DNA of 47,616 bases from Negativicutes bacterium (GCA_031292015.1 JARLHY010000192.1:1-47616), one strand, 5' to 3'. Counted from the stretch's first letter, positions 1 to 7,747 are shown. The notes: generated from the sequence alone by a model not told the origin. Program-made: numbers and translations.

Positions 1-1
1 A

Positions 2-1453
2 GATCAAAATACATTAATTTCTGTTTTCCTAAGTAAAAACCACAAACTTCCTTTTGGCTGGCTTGTCCAAAACAGCAATGTCGAATTGAGAATTGACGGG
101 GATAAATTCTTTGGGAAACATATTGCTATCGTTGGATCTACGGGTTCCGGCAAATCATGCGCAGTTACAAAAATTTTGCACAATGTTATTGGAATTATGA
201 ACTCTAAAAATCTTCATAAAGAAAGTCAAAAGAATTCGCATATTATTATCTTTGACATACATTCGGAATATCAATCTGCATTCAAATTAGATAATGAACA
301 AAATTTTACTTTAAATCTTCTAAGCATTGACAATCTAAAGTTACCATATTGGCTTATGAACGCTGAAGAGCTAGAAGGTATGTTTATTGAAAGCAATGAA
401 AGTAATTCACACAACCAAATATCGCAATTTAAGCAAGCCGTCATTCTAAATAAAGAGAAACACAATCCTACCGTAAAAGATGTAACTTATGATACCCCCA
501 TATATTTTGATATTAAAGAAGTCTACTACTATATCGATAATCTAAATAATGAAGTAATTGGAAAAAAAGAAGATGAAAACTTACCAAAGCTGAAAGATGG
601 CACTCTTATAAAAGACAGAACAGTTTACTTCGAAAAAACATTTGAATTTACCGAGCCGAGTACAGCGAAAGACACGAAAGCTTCAAAAGGGCCACTCAAT
701 GGGGATTTCGATAGATTTTTGCTTAGACTTGATACCAAGCTGCATGATAAACGCCTTAAATTTCTTATTGAACCCAAAACTTCTGGTGGTAACCCTTATC
801 AAACTGACGATTTTGAATATATCATGAAACAGTTTCTAGGGTACCTGGACAAATCGAATGTTACTATAATTGATCTAAGCGGCATCCCCTTCGAAGTTCT
901 AAGTATCACGGTGAGCCTAATGTCGCGTCTAGTTTTTGATTTTTGTTTCCACTATTCCAAATTAAAGCACACTGAAGACTTGCTAAATGATATCCCAGTC
1001 ATGATTGTTTGCGAAGAAGCTCATAATTATGTGCCCCGAACTGGTGGCGCAGAATATAATTCTTCCAAAAAATCTTTAGAACGTATAGCAAAGGAAGGGC
1101 GAAAATACGGACTAAGCTTAATGGTCGTAAGCCAGAGACCTTCGGAGGTTTCTGAAACAATATTTGCGCAATGCAATAATTTTATCTCTTTACGTCTCAC
1201 AAATAACGATGACCAAAACTATATTAAAAAGCTAATGCCGGATAATACTAACGCAATCGCGGATATACTACCTAACTTAGGACAGGGAGAATGCATTATA
1301 GTAGGAGACGCCGTTTTAATGCCTGCCATCGTGAAATTGGAAAAACCTTGCCCTGAACCCAGTTCACAAACTGTGCAATTTTATACTGAGTGGCAATATG
1401 ACTGGAAAGACGTTACCTTCGCAGACATTATAAAAAAATGGAGAAAAGAATAG
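2..1453 (+). CDS. HerA/FtsK-type P-loop ATPase (5' end outside window)
   Basis: Hexameric DNA-translocase-type ATPase of the HerA (DUF87) family. The visible part is 483 residues. A TTG at 86 could be read as a start, but the frame is open to the window edge and encodes protein-like sequence, so the N-terminus most likely lies outside. The Walker A motif GSTGSGKS follows soon after the visible start. A Walker B-like segment IPVMIVCEEAHNYVP lies in the C-terminal third, followed by a GRKYGLSLMVVSQRPSE segment typical of HerA sensor and arginine-finger regions. Known relatives act with NurA in DNA end processing or with SIR2, nuclease or other partners in phage defence; the partner gene would lie upstream, off the window. 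The gene is far more AT-rich than everything after 3.1 kb and uses A/T-ending codons, a sign of transfer. Family assignment is firm; the role is open. Confidence 0.88.
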   Translation, partial: DQNTLISVFLSKNHKLPFGWLVQNSNVELRIDGDKFFGKHIAIVGSTGSGKSCAVTKILHNVIGIMNSKNLHKESQKNSHIIIFDIHSEYQSAFKLDNEQNFTLNLLSIDNLKLPYWLMNAEELEGMFIESNESNSHNQISQFKQAVILNKEKHNPTVKDVTYDTPIYFDIKEVYYYIDNLNNEVIGKKEDENLPKLKDGTLIKDRTVYFEKTFEFTEPSTAKDTKASKGPLNGDFDRFLLRLDTKLHDKRLKFLIEPKTSGGNPYQTDDFEYIMKQFLGYLDKSNVTIIDLSGIPFEVLSITVSLMSRLVFDFCFHYSKLKHTEDLLNDIPVMIVCEEAHNYVPRTGGAEYNSSKKSLERIAKEGRKYGLSLMVVSQRPSEVSETIFAQCNNFISLRLTNNDDQNYIKKLMPDNTNAIADILPNLGQGECIIVGDAVLMPAIVKLEKPCPEPSSQTVQFYTEWQYDWKDVTFADIIKKWRKE

Positions 1454-1515
1454 CAATAAACGTTTGTCTATTGTCTCTACTCAAGTTCTTCTCTGCCCAG
1501 GCAGTCTTTTACGTC

Positions 1516-1541
1516 TTTTGCCCCCCAGATTGCCCCCCTCT
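1516..1541. repeat. two-copy 12-bp-period repeat beside att-like remnant
   Basis: TTGCCCCCC occurs at 1518-1526 and again at 1530-1538, a 12-bp period. It lies just left of the tRNA-end-like sequence at 1560-1630. A different 12-bp tandem repeat occupies the same relative place at 3034-3057. Paired short repeats beside attachment sites can be recombinase arm sites; this is inference. Confidence 0.4.
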
Positions 1542-1558
1542 CTCGAAATTCGCATTAG

Positions 1559-1635
1559 AAAAACAAATAAGCTTCTAACCTCAAATGGCTAGAAGCCTTA
1601 TCATTACTGTGGCGGGAGCGTCTAGGAATCAAGCT
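1559..1635 (-). other. degenerate duplicate of tRNA-Arg 3' end and terminator (att-like)
   Basis: The stretch repeats, with divergence, the layout found at 3059-3130 around the tRNA-Arg 3' end: an A-rich run, a hairpin (here 1571-1580 with 1587-1596, one mismatch), then GAAGCCTT, ATTACTG and a TGGCG tract like the reverse complement of a tRNA CCA end. Exact shared blocks include GAAGCCTT and ATTACTG in the same order and spacing. The simplest reading is a relic attachment site left by an element that integrated into the tRNA-Arg gene. The hairpin may also serve as terminator for the ankyrin gene, since T-rich sequence follows it on the minus strand. Divergence is high, so an independent tRNA-gene remnant is also possible. 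Confidence 0.5.
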
Positions 1636-1687
1636 CAGCTACGACGTGTTAGCGCCGCACGAATGGTTTTGAAGAGCATGCTAGGCG

Positions 1688-2245
1688 CTAGGATACTCGG
1701 ACATCCGTTTTGATATCACGCTTATAACGGAGTTTGAACTCAGCTATCCGAGCGAACGATGTCTGCGTCGTAAACCTGAATCCGGTTATCGCTTCCAGCA
1801 TTTCAAACCTACAAGCAGCCAACAACTTGTTACACAGCCTGTTGAAGTTCCTGGGCAACAACCATTCGAGATCCATCCAGGCTTTTACGGCTTCCAAGTT
1901 ACCGTACAAGGCAAAATAGATCAACGCATTGTTTCGCCTGCCGTCGGTGATATACGGATCAGCCTTGTATCGTGCCAAAAGCTTAACCATGTCATCGGTG
2001 GAGGCCTGCATAAGTGGAGTTAATTGTTCCTTGGATTTCATATTTGGTTTAGCACCATTTTTGAGCAGATACTCGACGACAGACAAATGATTGTTGATCA
2101 CGGCGATTTGGAGCACAGTATACTTCCCTTCTTGATAGTTGGGATTACCGCCACCTGCAAGGGACTGTTTAACGGATTCCAGGTCGCCTTTTTCGGCAGC
2201 ATAATGAAGATCACTACAAGCTCTATTATTATATTTTTTCGGCAT
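1688..2245 (-). CDS. ankyrin-repeat protein
   Basis: 185-residue soluble protein with three to four ankyrin repeats in its first two thirds: segments of the type DLHYAAEKGDLESVKQSL, LQIAVINNHLSVVEYLL and TPLMQAS. Such repeats mediate protein-protein contacts; no enzymatic domain is visible. The last third, rich in aromatic and basic residues, is not recognised. The start is supported by GGAGTGAAATAGA before the ATG. It lies 21 bp downstream of the HTH gene stop and is probably cotranscribed with it. It sits between the two tRNA-end-like sequences, so it is likely cargo of an integrated element. Partner and function are unknown. Confidence 0.75.
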   Translation of the reverse strand: MPKKYNNRACSDLHYAAEKGDLESVKQSLAGGGNPNYQEGKYTVLQIAVINNHLSVVEYLLKNGAKPNMKSKEQLTPLMQASTDDMVKLLARYKADPYITDGRRNNALIYFALYGNLEAVKAWMDLEWLLPRNFNRLCNKLLAACRFEMLEAITGFRFTTQTSFARIAEFKLRYKRDIKTDVRVS

Positions 2246-2268
2246 TCTATTTCACTCCAATCCGTAAT

Positions 2269-2847
2269 TCAGTCTTGTTTCTCCGTAAATTCCTGGATAC
2301 TGCTGGTAACGTCATACTTTGCTTTTAGCATGGCTGCGATATCATTAGCCAGCTCTTTTGTGAACACATCGGTTTTATTGGCACCTGAAAACGGTGTTTT
2401 CTTCATTTCTGCGGTTGCCATTCTTTCAGCGTATTCCTTGACGATTAGTTCAGTATCGGTTTGGGACGCAGGTGCTGGGATCTTGCCATACATATCAATA
2501 ATTTTTAATACCTCCGTGGCAGCTTTAAGGCTTCCCTTATTAAGGTGATCTTCCAGTACCTCAGTCGCCTTGACCGCTAAGCCCTGTAGTCGCAGCTTCA
2601 CGCCATCACAGATTTCGCCGTGTTGCCGGTTGAATTCTGCGATAAAATGTGGGTTTTCGTTCCTCCACCGAGATACTGTGTCACGAGATCTTCCAATCAT
2701 TGCTGCGGTCTCGTTTACGGTCCGGCCGGCAAGAAGATATTGTATTGAGCGGTGCTGCTCGACAGACAATTTCGGATTACCTACGGGTAGCGATGAAATC
2801 TGTTTCTGCTGCGGTTTGCGGTTACTTGCGGCGTGTAAGGTCATCAT
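2269..2847 (-). CDS. phage-type helix-turn-helix protein (phBC6A51 / small-terminase-like)
   Basis: 192 residues from the chosen ATG, which has AGGAG six bases upstream; the frame is open 18 codons further but without a ribosome site. Near residues 30-75 a helix-turn-helix is visible (LSVEQHRSIQYLLAGRTVNE, then IGRSRDTVSRWRNENPHF). This resembles the N-terminal DNA-binding part of phBC6A51-type and small-terminase-like proteins. The middle, helical and rich in A/E/K (LQGLAVKATEVLEDHLNKG), is typical of such proteins, which often act in phage packaging or element regulation. No large terminase, portal or integrase is present nearby. It is probably a remnant or cargo gene of a mobile element; its partner is the ankyrin gene downstream. 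Confidence 0.65.
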   Translation of the reverse strand: MMTLHAASNRKPQQKQISSLPVGNPKLSVEQHRSIQYLLAGRTVNETAAMIGRSRDTVSRWRNENPHFIAEFNRQHGEICDGVKLRLQGLAVKATEVLEDHLNKGSLKAATEVLKIIDMYGKIPAPASQTDTELIVKEYAERMATAEMKKTPFSGANKTDVFTKELANDIAAMLKAKYDVTSSIQEFTEKQD

Positions 2848-3033
2848 CTTCAACTCCTGATAGGGATTCCTAAATACTATTATACCGGGTACCATTTTCA
2901 ATAAAGAGGATCGCGGAAACCGAGACCATTTCTATAAAGTCCTTGATTTTCCTATTGGCAGCGCTGAGGTTCGAATGCGGCGCAACCCCTTTAGATTAGT
3001 GCTAAACGGATTGCCTTCGCACATGGTAATAAG

Positions 3034-3057
3034 GGTTTTGGCATCGGTTTTGGCATC
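3034..3057. repeat. perfect 12-bp tandem repeat next to tRNA-Arg
   Basis: GGTTTTGGCATC is repeated exactly twice in tandem, immediately left of the A-rich tract and terminator of the tRNA gene. The position mirrors the 12-bp-period repeat at 1516-1541, which suggests a shared recombination-site architecture (inference). Confidence 0.6.
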
Positions 3058-3090
3058 AAAAACAAAAAAGCCTCCGAGTAAAAACCTCGG
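3051..3090 (-). terminator. Rho-independent terminator of tRNA-Arg
   Basis: On the minus strand CCGAG (3090-3086) and CTCGG (3078-3074) form a stem with a 7-nt loop, flanked by an AGGC/GCCT-like context and followed by a T-rich run (3070-3055). It lies about 16 bp past the tRNA 3' end. Confidence 0.75.
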
Positions 3091-3105
3091 AAGCCTTGAT
3101 ATTAC

Positions 3106-3182
3106 TGGCGACCCCGGCAGGATTCGAACCTGCGACCTTTTGATTCGTAGTCAAACGCTCTATCCAGCTGAGCTACGGAGTC
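3106..3182 (-). tRNA. tRNA-Arg (anticodon ACG)
   Basis: 77-nt cloverleaf with encoded CCA. The acceptor stem GACTCCG pairs with CGGGGTC with one G-U. The D arm is GCTC..GAGC, the anticodon arm TTTGA-CTACGAA-TCAAA gives ACG, and the T arm is GCAGG-TTCGAAT-CCTGC. ACG is read as ICG and decodes CGN arginine codons. It has its own terminator. It marks the border between the AT-rich accessory DNA on the left and the core-like GC-rich genes on the right, and is the likely integration target of the island. Confidence 0.97.
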
Positions 3183-3254
3183 ATTGTGGCCAACGTCCAC
3201 TTGTATATTATATCTATCTGGACACACTATGTCAACAATGTAAATACTGGAAAT

Positions 3255-4556
3255 TTATTTTCCCTGCAGCAGCGGCACCGTGTTGGCCGCATGGGGCATG
3301 ACGGTGATAGAATAGTCGTCCCGGCCGAGTTTCTGTTTTGCCAGGGCGTAAGCTTCTTCCGCCGTAGTAACCGGGATCATCCCTGTCTTTTTGATAAATT
3401 CCATGTTCTCGGGTTTGGTGACCACGATCAGGGGATTTTCCCTGGCGATATAGGCGCATTTATAGGCAATGAAGCCCGGAATGGTGAAGTACTCCCGGAT
3501 CGCCATCTCAAATTCCAGCATATCCTTGTGCTTGAACCAGTCGCTGAATTCCTTCGGCTCGTAAATGTCGCGGCACTCCAGGAAGCAAATGATCACTCCG
3601 CCCGGCTTGACGGCCATATAAGCGTTGTCGATAGTTTTAGAGCCCTGATAAAGGTTGATGTCTTTGGGGAATCCGCCGGCCGAGGCAATGACCAGGTCGG
3701 CCTGAGCCTGAATCGGAATGCCGTAGATTTCCTCCACCAGCTTGGTGCCGGCCTCCCAGGCCTTATACCAGTGTCCGGCCACGAATTTGGCGAACTTGCC
3801 TTCCGGCGTGAAAACAGCGTTCAGCAGAAAATCGGGTTTGGCCAGCGCCGCAATTTCGCTCATGTCCGCATGCATCTCATTGCCTTCCAGTTTGCCGGAG
3901 ATACAGTTCGGGTTGAGCCCCTTGCCCACTTCCTTGTTCATGCAGAAAAGATGGTTGCCCTGAATGCTGGTAAAGCCGCTGACTCCCGGCATGATGGCCT
4001 TGCGCCCGCCGCCGAATCCGGCCATCAGATGATACACGATCCCGCCGGTGAGAATGACTTTGTCAGCGTCCGCAACCCGCTTGTTAACATAGCATTTGAC
4101 TCCGCCGCTGGTGGTCCCGGTATAAGTAAGGTTCTCCTTGTCATGGCAGTCGTGCTGATATACCGGCACCCGATGGCAGACATTCCGGCCGCAGACCAGT
4201 ACGTCCTCTTCCGGAGTATGGGCCCGGTGAGCCCCCAGACCGATGACGATAAACATATCGCTGTCCGGTATACCGCTGGCGTTCAGTTCGTCAAGCAGCG
4301 TCGGCAGAAAGTGGTCGAACTTGGCCCAGGCCCGGGTAACATCACTGACAATGATGGCCACCTTGTCACCGGCTTTGACGACTTCCCTCAGTGGCGGGGA
4401 GCCGACGGGATTGTTCAGCGCTTCCCGGACCGCCGCAGGAATATCAGTAACCGGCGCAAACGGCCGGCCATCGATCTCATGGATAATTTGCTCCTCCGGC
4501 AGAGCCAGCTTGAATTTCCCGTCCCCAAAGCCAAATTCGAATACCTTTTCTTTCAT
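3255..4556 (-). CDS. LarA-family (nickel-dependent lactate racemase-like, DUF2088) protein
   Basis: 433 residues from the ATG preceded by GGGAGGGGTTAGG; the longer frame lacks a ribosome site. The protein matches the two-domain LarA fold in length. Residues likely to correspond to LarA functional ones are Arg75 (DVTRAW), His110 (GLGAH), Lys159 (VNK; anchors the pincer cofactor in LarA) and His176 (YHLMAG; nickel ligand). The glycine-rich segment MAGFGGGRKAIMPGVSG is a family hallmark. LarA needs the nickel-pincer nucleotide made by LarB, LarC and LarE, none of which is in the window. Many LarA homologues racemise or epimerise other 2-hydroxy acids, so the substrate is unassigned. The gene appears monocistronic, with a candidate promoter and palindrome upstream. 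Confidence 0.85.
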   Translation of the reverse strand: MKEKVFEFGFGDGKFKLALPEEQIIHEIDGRPFAPVTDIPAAVREALNNPVGSPPLREVVKAGDKVAIIVSDVTRAWAKFDHFLPTLLDELNASGIPDSDMFIVIGLGAHRAHTPEEDVLVCGRNVCHRVPVYQHDCHDKENLTYTGTTSGGVKCYVNKRVADADKVILTGGIVYHLMAGFGGGRKAIMPGVSGFTSIQGNHLFCMNKEVGKGLNPNCISGKLEGNEMHADMSEIAALAKPDFLLNAVFTPEGKFAKFVAGHWYKAWEAGTKLVEEIYGIPIQAQADLVIASAGGFPKDINLYQGSKTIDNAYMAVKPGGVIICFLECRDIYEPKEFSDWFKHKDMLEFEMAIREYFTIPGFIAYKCAYIARENPLIVVTKPENMEFIKKTGMIPVTTAEEAYALAKQKLGRDDYSITVMPHAANTVPLLQGK

Positions 4557-4658
4557 CCTAACCCCTCCCAATCCATCTTGCCGCAGAATCACGCTCTACC
4601 AGCCAACCTCAGCCTCCAGCCGGCAAGCCTAACCCACGAAACTTCTCTTTATGCTTAG

Positions 4659-4693
4659 ATTATACCATACCCTTCCTCACGATTAAACGTTTA
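4659..4693 (-). promoter_or_regulatory. promoter and palindrome upstream of the larA-like gene
   Basis: On the minus strand TATAAT (4664-4659) is preceded by TGG, an extended -10, with only a weak -35. A perfect palindrome TAAACGTTTA (4684-4693) covers the -35 zone and could be an operator. Inference from sequence pattern only. Confidence 0.5.
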
Positions 4694-4828
4694 TCGCACC
4701 CGCGTTTTGTCGTTTTTCACCGGCAGGCGCAGCCGCGGCCCGGCTCGCCATCAGGCTCCGTCGCTGCCGGCCCGGCCCAATTTCCCGGGAAATCGTCGAT
4801 CCGTGTCGATTCCCAATAAAGTGAAAAA

Positions 4829-5255
4829 GGGGGGTTGTCTCAAAAAGGGTTTTGAGACAACCCCCAGTCGATCAGCAAAATGCACTGGGAAAATAATTTT
4901 GCCTTCGCTTTTGGGCTAAAAGTAGCGATGAGCGGAGGTGGGCGCGCTGGGAGCAGGCCAATTTCCCGAAGGATGTACTCGCCGTTAATGCAGCGGACGG
5001 CAACAGCCCAGCAGGCGGAACCTTGGATGGTTCCGCCGGTCTCCCCTGCGTCACGGACGACGCAGGGGAGACGGTGCGGCGCTGTCGGTGCAAATTTATG
5101 GCGCGTTCATCCGAAGGCCCCGGCCGGCTTCCGGCGCCCTTCTGCGCGGGCCTAAAAGCCGATACAAAGCAAATGATCCCCCCTTCCCCTAGTCTGTCTA
5201 CAAACTGGAGGAGCTGCCTCAAACAGGTTTCTAAAACCTATTTTGAGACAGCCCC
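4829..5255. repeat. palindrome-bounded intergenic repeat element (MITE-like)
   Basis: About 430 bp of non-coding DNA bounded by two related palindromes. The left one is perfect: 16-bp arms 4830-4845 and 4850-4865 with loop AGGG. The right one (5210-5255) is imperfect. Both contain the core (T/C)TG(T/C)CTCAAA and its complement, which resembles insertion-sequence termini. No transposase frame is seen inside. The interior carries two further perfect hairpins. It fills most of the 790-bp gap between the larA-like gene and hydE. It could be a MITE, a deleted IS, or a structured RNA region; copy number in the genome would decide. Confidence 0.55.
5014..5072. repeat. two adjacent perfect hairpins with 6-nt loops
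   Basis: GGCGGAACC (5014-5022) pairs with 5029-5037 around the loop TTGGAT. One base later GTCTCCCCTGCGTC (5039-5052) pairs with 5059-5072 around the loop ACGGAC. Outer ACAGC (5003-5007) could pair with GCTGT (5082-5086), giving a three-way junction. The strong perfect pairing inside the repeat element is not explained by any gene. Confidence 0.75.
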
Positions 5256-5348
5256 TTTTAGGTAACGATAGACCCCAGGTGCTTGCGAAACCTCCCGATG
5301 CACGACGACACAAAGCAGATGGGGTTGCAGAGCGGCCCGGTCCTGGAC

Positions 5349-6383
5349 CTATGAAGTTTTTTGGCGAAAACCGTAGCCTTGCCCCACTTTTCGGCCAATG
5401 CCGCTGATTTTTCCGCCGATGCACACCCGGCAGTGAGCCGGCGTGTCGTTGATGCAGATTTTCCCCGGATAAAGCGCGTACAGCCTGCGATAATCGCCTT
5501 CGGTCACGTTAGGCATGACCACGTTGGCGCCGCTCTTCAGCGCGACGACCCGGCCTTCCGGGTGCAGCGACTCCATCGCCGTTGTTGCCGGTATGTTGAT
5601 ATCCGGCAGCAGCAGCCTGATAATCGCCATCACCTTCAGGGCCAGCGTAAACGTGCCGCCTTCGGCGTCCTTCAGCGGCGTATCCGGATTCGGGATAAAG
5701 GGCCCGACCCCGATCATGTCGGCGTCAATGGCCTTGAAAAACAGAATATCCTCAGCCAGCGACTGAAGCGTCTGCCCCGGCAGGCCGACCAGACAGCCGC
5801 TGCCTACCTCGAAACCCAGTTCTCCCAGATCTTTTAGGCACCGCATCCGGTTCTCGAAGCTCATCCCGGGATCCATCGCCTCATACAAGGCCTTGTCAGT
5901 AGTCTCGATCCTCAGCAAGTACCTGTCGGCCCCCGCTTCCTTATAAGCCAGGTATTCCGCTCTGCTTTTTTCGCCGATGCTGAGCGTGACGGCAACATCC
6001 AGTTCCTTGATTTTGCGGATGATATCCGCCATCTCCTCTGCCGTGTAGCAGGGATCCTCACCCGACTGCAGGACTACCGTCCGGTAGCCGTACTCCCGGG
6101 CCTTGCGGGCGAACTCCACGACAACCTCCGGCTCCAAGCGGTACCGGTCCAGATTCGTGTTGTCCCGCCGCAGGCCGCAGTACAGGCAGTTTTGCTTGCA
6201 GATATTCGAAAACTCAATCAGCCCCCTGAGATGGACCTCGTCACCGACATAACGATGACGGACCCTGTCAGCGGCTGCGAATAACTCCTCATTATACTCA
6301 TCCGACGCCAGCAGCGCGACAATCTCGCTCTTTTCCAGCTGATGGGTCTGCTCGGCTTTAGCGATGATCGCCTGAAGTTCCAC
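5349..6383 (-). CDS. hydE: [FeFe]-hydrogenase maturase, radical SAM protein HydE
   Basis: 344 residues, the usual HydE length. The radical-SAM cluster motif CKQNCLYC lies at residues 62-69. Near the C-terminus a C-x7-C-x2-C set (CINDTPAHCRVC) matches the second, non-essential cluster site known from Thermotoga HydE. HydE works with HydF and HydG to build the 2Fe subcluster of the H-cluster, probably supplying the dithiomethylamine bridge pathway. The start is GTG with GGAGG seven bases upstream. It lies 18 bp downstream of the TPM-domain gene and may be cotranscribed with it. HydF, HydG and hydrogenase genes are absent from the window. PylB/BioB relatives are excluded by overall sequence style and the second Cys set. 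Confidence 0.9.
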   Translation of the reverse strand: MELQAIIAKAEQTHQLEKSEIVALLASDEYNEELFAAADRVRHRYVGDEVHLRGLIEFSNICKQNCLYCGLRRDNTNLDRYRLEPEVVVEFARKAREYGYRTVVLQSGEDPCYTAEEMADIIRKIKELDVAVTLSIGEKSRAEYLAYKEAGADRYLLRIETTDKALYEAMDPGMSFENRMRCLKDLGELGFEVGSGCLVGLPGQTLQSLAEDILFFKAIDADMIGVGPFIPNPDTPLKDAEGGTFTLALKVMAIIRLLLPDINIPATTAMESLHPEGRVVALKSGANVVMPNVTEGDYRRLYALYPGKICINDTPAHCRVCIGGKISGIGRKVGQGYGFRQKTS

Positions 6384-6401
6384 TTCTTCGCCTCCTTGCC
6401 G

Positions 6402-7169
6402 TCACCATCTTCGTTCGCTGCCGCCGCCGCCGCCGGATCCGCCGCCGAAGCCGCCGCCACCGCCGCCACCGCCTCCTCCGCCGCCGCGGAACAGCGACAG
6501 CAGCAAAAAGGTGATCGTGCCGCCAAAAAACAGCCAGTCGACAACGAACAACAGCAGCAGCCCAGCGATGACCGCGATATGCAGCCACCAGGGCATGCTG
6601 TCCCACAAAGAGTGGCTGGTGGCCGGTTTGGCCCGCTGGACCGGTTTGGCGTCGGTCTTCAGCTCCAGATTGTACTCTTTGGCCACCTCGGTGGCAACAG
6701 CCAGATAGCCGTTGAGAATGCCCTTGTCATAGTCGCCCTGCTGGAAATAAGGCAGCATATAGTCGTCCTGGATGCGCCCGGTCTTGGCGTCAGGCAGCCG
6801 TCCCTCCAGGCCGTAGCCGACCTCGATCCTCGATTGCCGGTCGTCCACCGCCACCAGCAGAAGAACCCCGTTATTTAAGGTTTTATCACCGATACCCCAC
6901 TGGCGCAGGAGAGCCAACGAATAATCCGAGATCGGAGCCCCATCCAGGGTTTTTACTGTCACCACCGTCACATGAGCTTTGGTTCTGGACCGCAGCTGGC
7001 TGCTCAGGTTGTCGATCCGGTTTTTCGTATCGCCGCTCAGCACCCCGGCGTAGTCTTGAACAAAGACGCTGCCGGTCGTTGGCGCCGGCGGGACTTGCGG
7101 CTGGGCCCAGGCAACTGCGCCGATGGCCAAATATACTCCCAGTACCAGGCAAGCCAGCCATCTTCTCAT
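6402..7169 (-). CDS. TPM-domain (YgcG-like) membrane protein with Gly-rich tail
   Basis: 255 residues: an N-terminal signal peptide (about 1-23), a TPM domain (about 35-165, including VFVQDYAGVLS, a family start signature), a hydrophobic segment around 195-230, and a C-terminal glycine tract ending SERRW. TPM_phosphatase-domain proteins are exported and membrane-anchored; function is poorly defined (photosystem repair in plants, envelope-linked roles in bacteria). It is paired with the upstream lemA gene, as in many genomes. The start ATG has GAGGAATGTAGC upstream. The Gly tail is low complexity, encoded by GCC/GCG-rich repeats at 6420-6485. Confidence 0.85.
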   Translation of the reverse strand: MRRWLACLVLGVYLAIGAVAWAQPQVPPAPTTGSVFVQDYAGVLSGDTKNRIDNLSSQLRSRTKAHVTVVTVKTLDGAPISDYSLALLRQWGIGDKTLNNGVLLLVAVDDRQSRIEVGYGLEGRLPDAKTGRIQDDYMLPYFQQGDYDKGILNGYLAVATEVAKEYNLELKTDAKPVQRAKPATSHSLWDSMPWWLHIAVIAGLLLLFVVDWLFFGGTITFLLLSLFRGGGGGGGGGGGGFGGGSGGGGGSERRW

Positions 7170-7195
7170 GCTACATTCCTCGCTTTACCCGACAG

Positions 7196-7747
7196 TTAGA
7201 ACTTGACCTGGGGAACCTGTTTGGCGCCCTCTGCCGCTTTGAAATACTCTTTCGGTGCGAAGCCGAACATCCTGGCGTACAGAACCGACGGGAAGGACTG
7301 AATCTTGGCGTTGAAGATCTGAACGGCGTTGTTGTAATCCTGCCGTGCTACCGCCAGCCGATTTTCCGTACCGGCCAGCTCGTCCTGCAGCGCCCGGAAA
7401 TTTTTGTCTGACTTAATTTGGGGATAATTCTCCACAACCACCAGCAGCCTTGAGAGCGCTCCGCTCAGCTGGTCGTTCGCTTCAGCTTTGGCGGCCGGTC
7501 CCTGGGCCCCGGCCAGTTTGGCCCTGGCGTCGGTAACCGACTGGATCACGGCCCGCTCCTGCGCGGCCACACCTTGCACTGTTGAGACAAGATTGGGAAT
7601 CAGGTCGGCCCGGCGCTGCAGCTGGTTTTCCACCTGAGCCCATTTGCCGTTGACATTTTCGTTAAGGGATACCAGGCTGTTATAGCCGCTGATACCCATC
7701 ACTGCCAGGAGTACAACAACTACTCCGGCGATAATCCATCCTTTCAA
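7196..7747 (-). CDS. lemA: LemA family protein
   Basis: 183 residues from a TTG start with GGAGGTG seven bases upstream; an ATG 27 bp earlier lacks a ribosome site. It has one N-terminal membrane segment (about 3-22) followed by helical-bundle motifs typical of LemA: NENVNGKWAQVENQLQRRADL and LIPNLVSTVQG, then YPQIKSDKNFRALQDELAGTE. LemA proteins have an N-terminus-out anchor and a cytoplasmic helical domain; their role is not well defined. Here it precedes the TPM-domain protein by 26 bp, a widespread pair. A promoter region of about 200 bp lies upstream, before the AtoE terminator. Confidence 0.93.
   Translation of the reverse strand: MKGWIIAGVVVVLLAVMGISGYNSLVSLNENVNGKWAQVENQLQRRADLIPNLVSTVQGVAAQERAVIQSVTDARAKLAGAQGPAAKAEANDQLSGALSRLLVVVENYPQIKSDKNFRALQDELAGTENRLAVARQDYNNAVQIFNAKIQSFPSVLYARMFGFAPKEYFKAAEGAKQVPQVKF

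Noticed and set aside
2937..3058. Minus-strand frame running from the 12-bp repeats as an integrase tail
   Set aside because: It has no integrase catalytic motif, no start and only about 40 codons.
3186..4658. 490-codon open frame on the plus strand
   Set aside because: Antisense to the larA-like gene, whose motifs, length and ribosome site are convincing; the plus product is low in recognisable structure and comes from GC-rich codon bias.
4872..5265. Small frames within the repeat element
   Set aside because: Their codons are dictated by perfect palindromes, they lack plausible ribosome sites, and both strands are open simultaneously.
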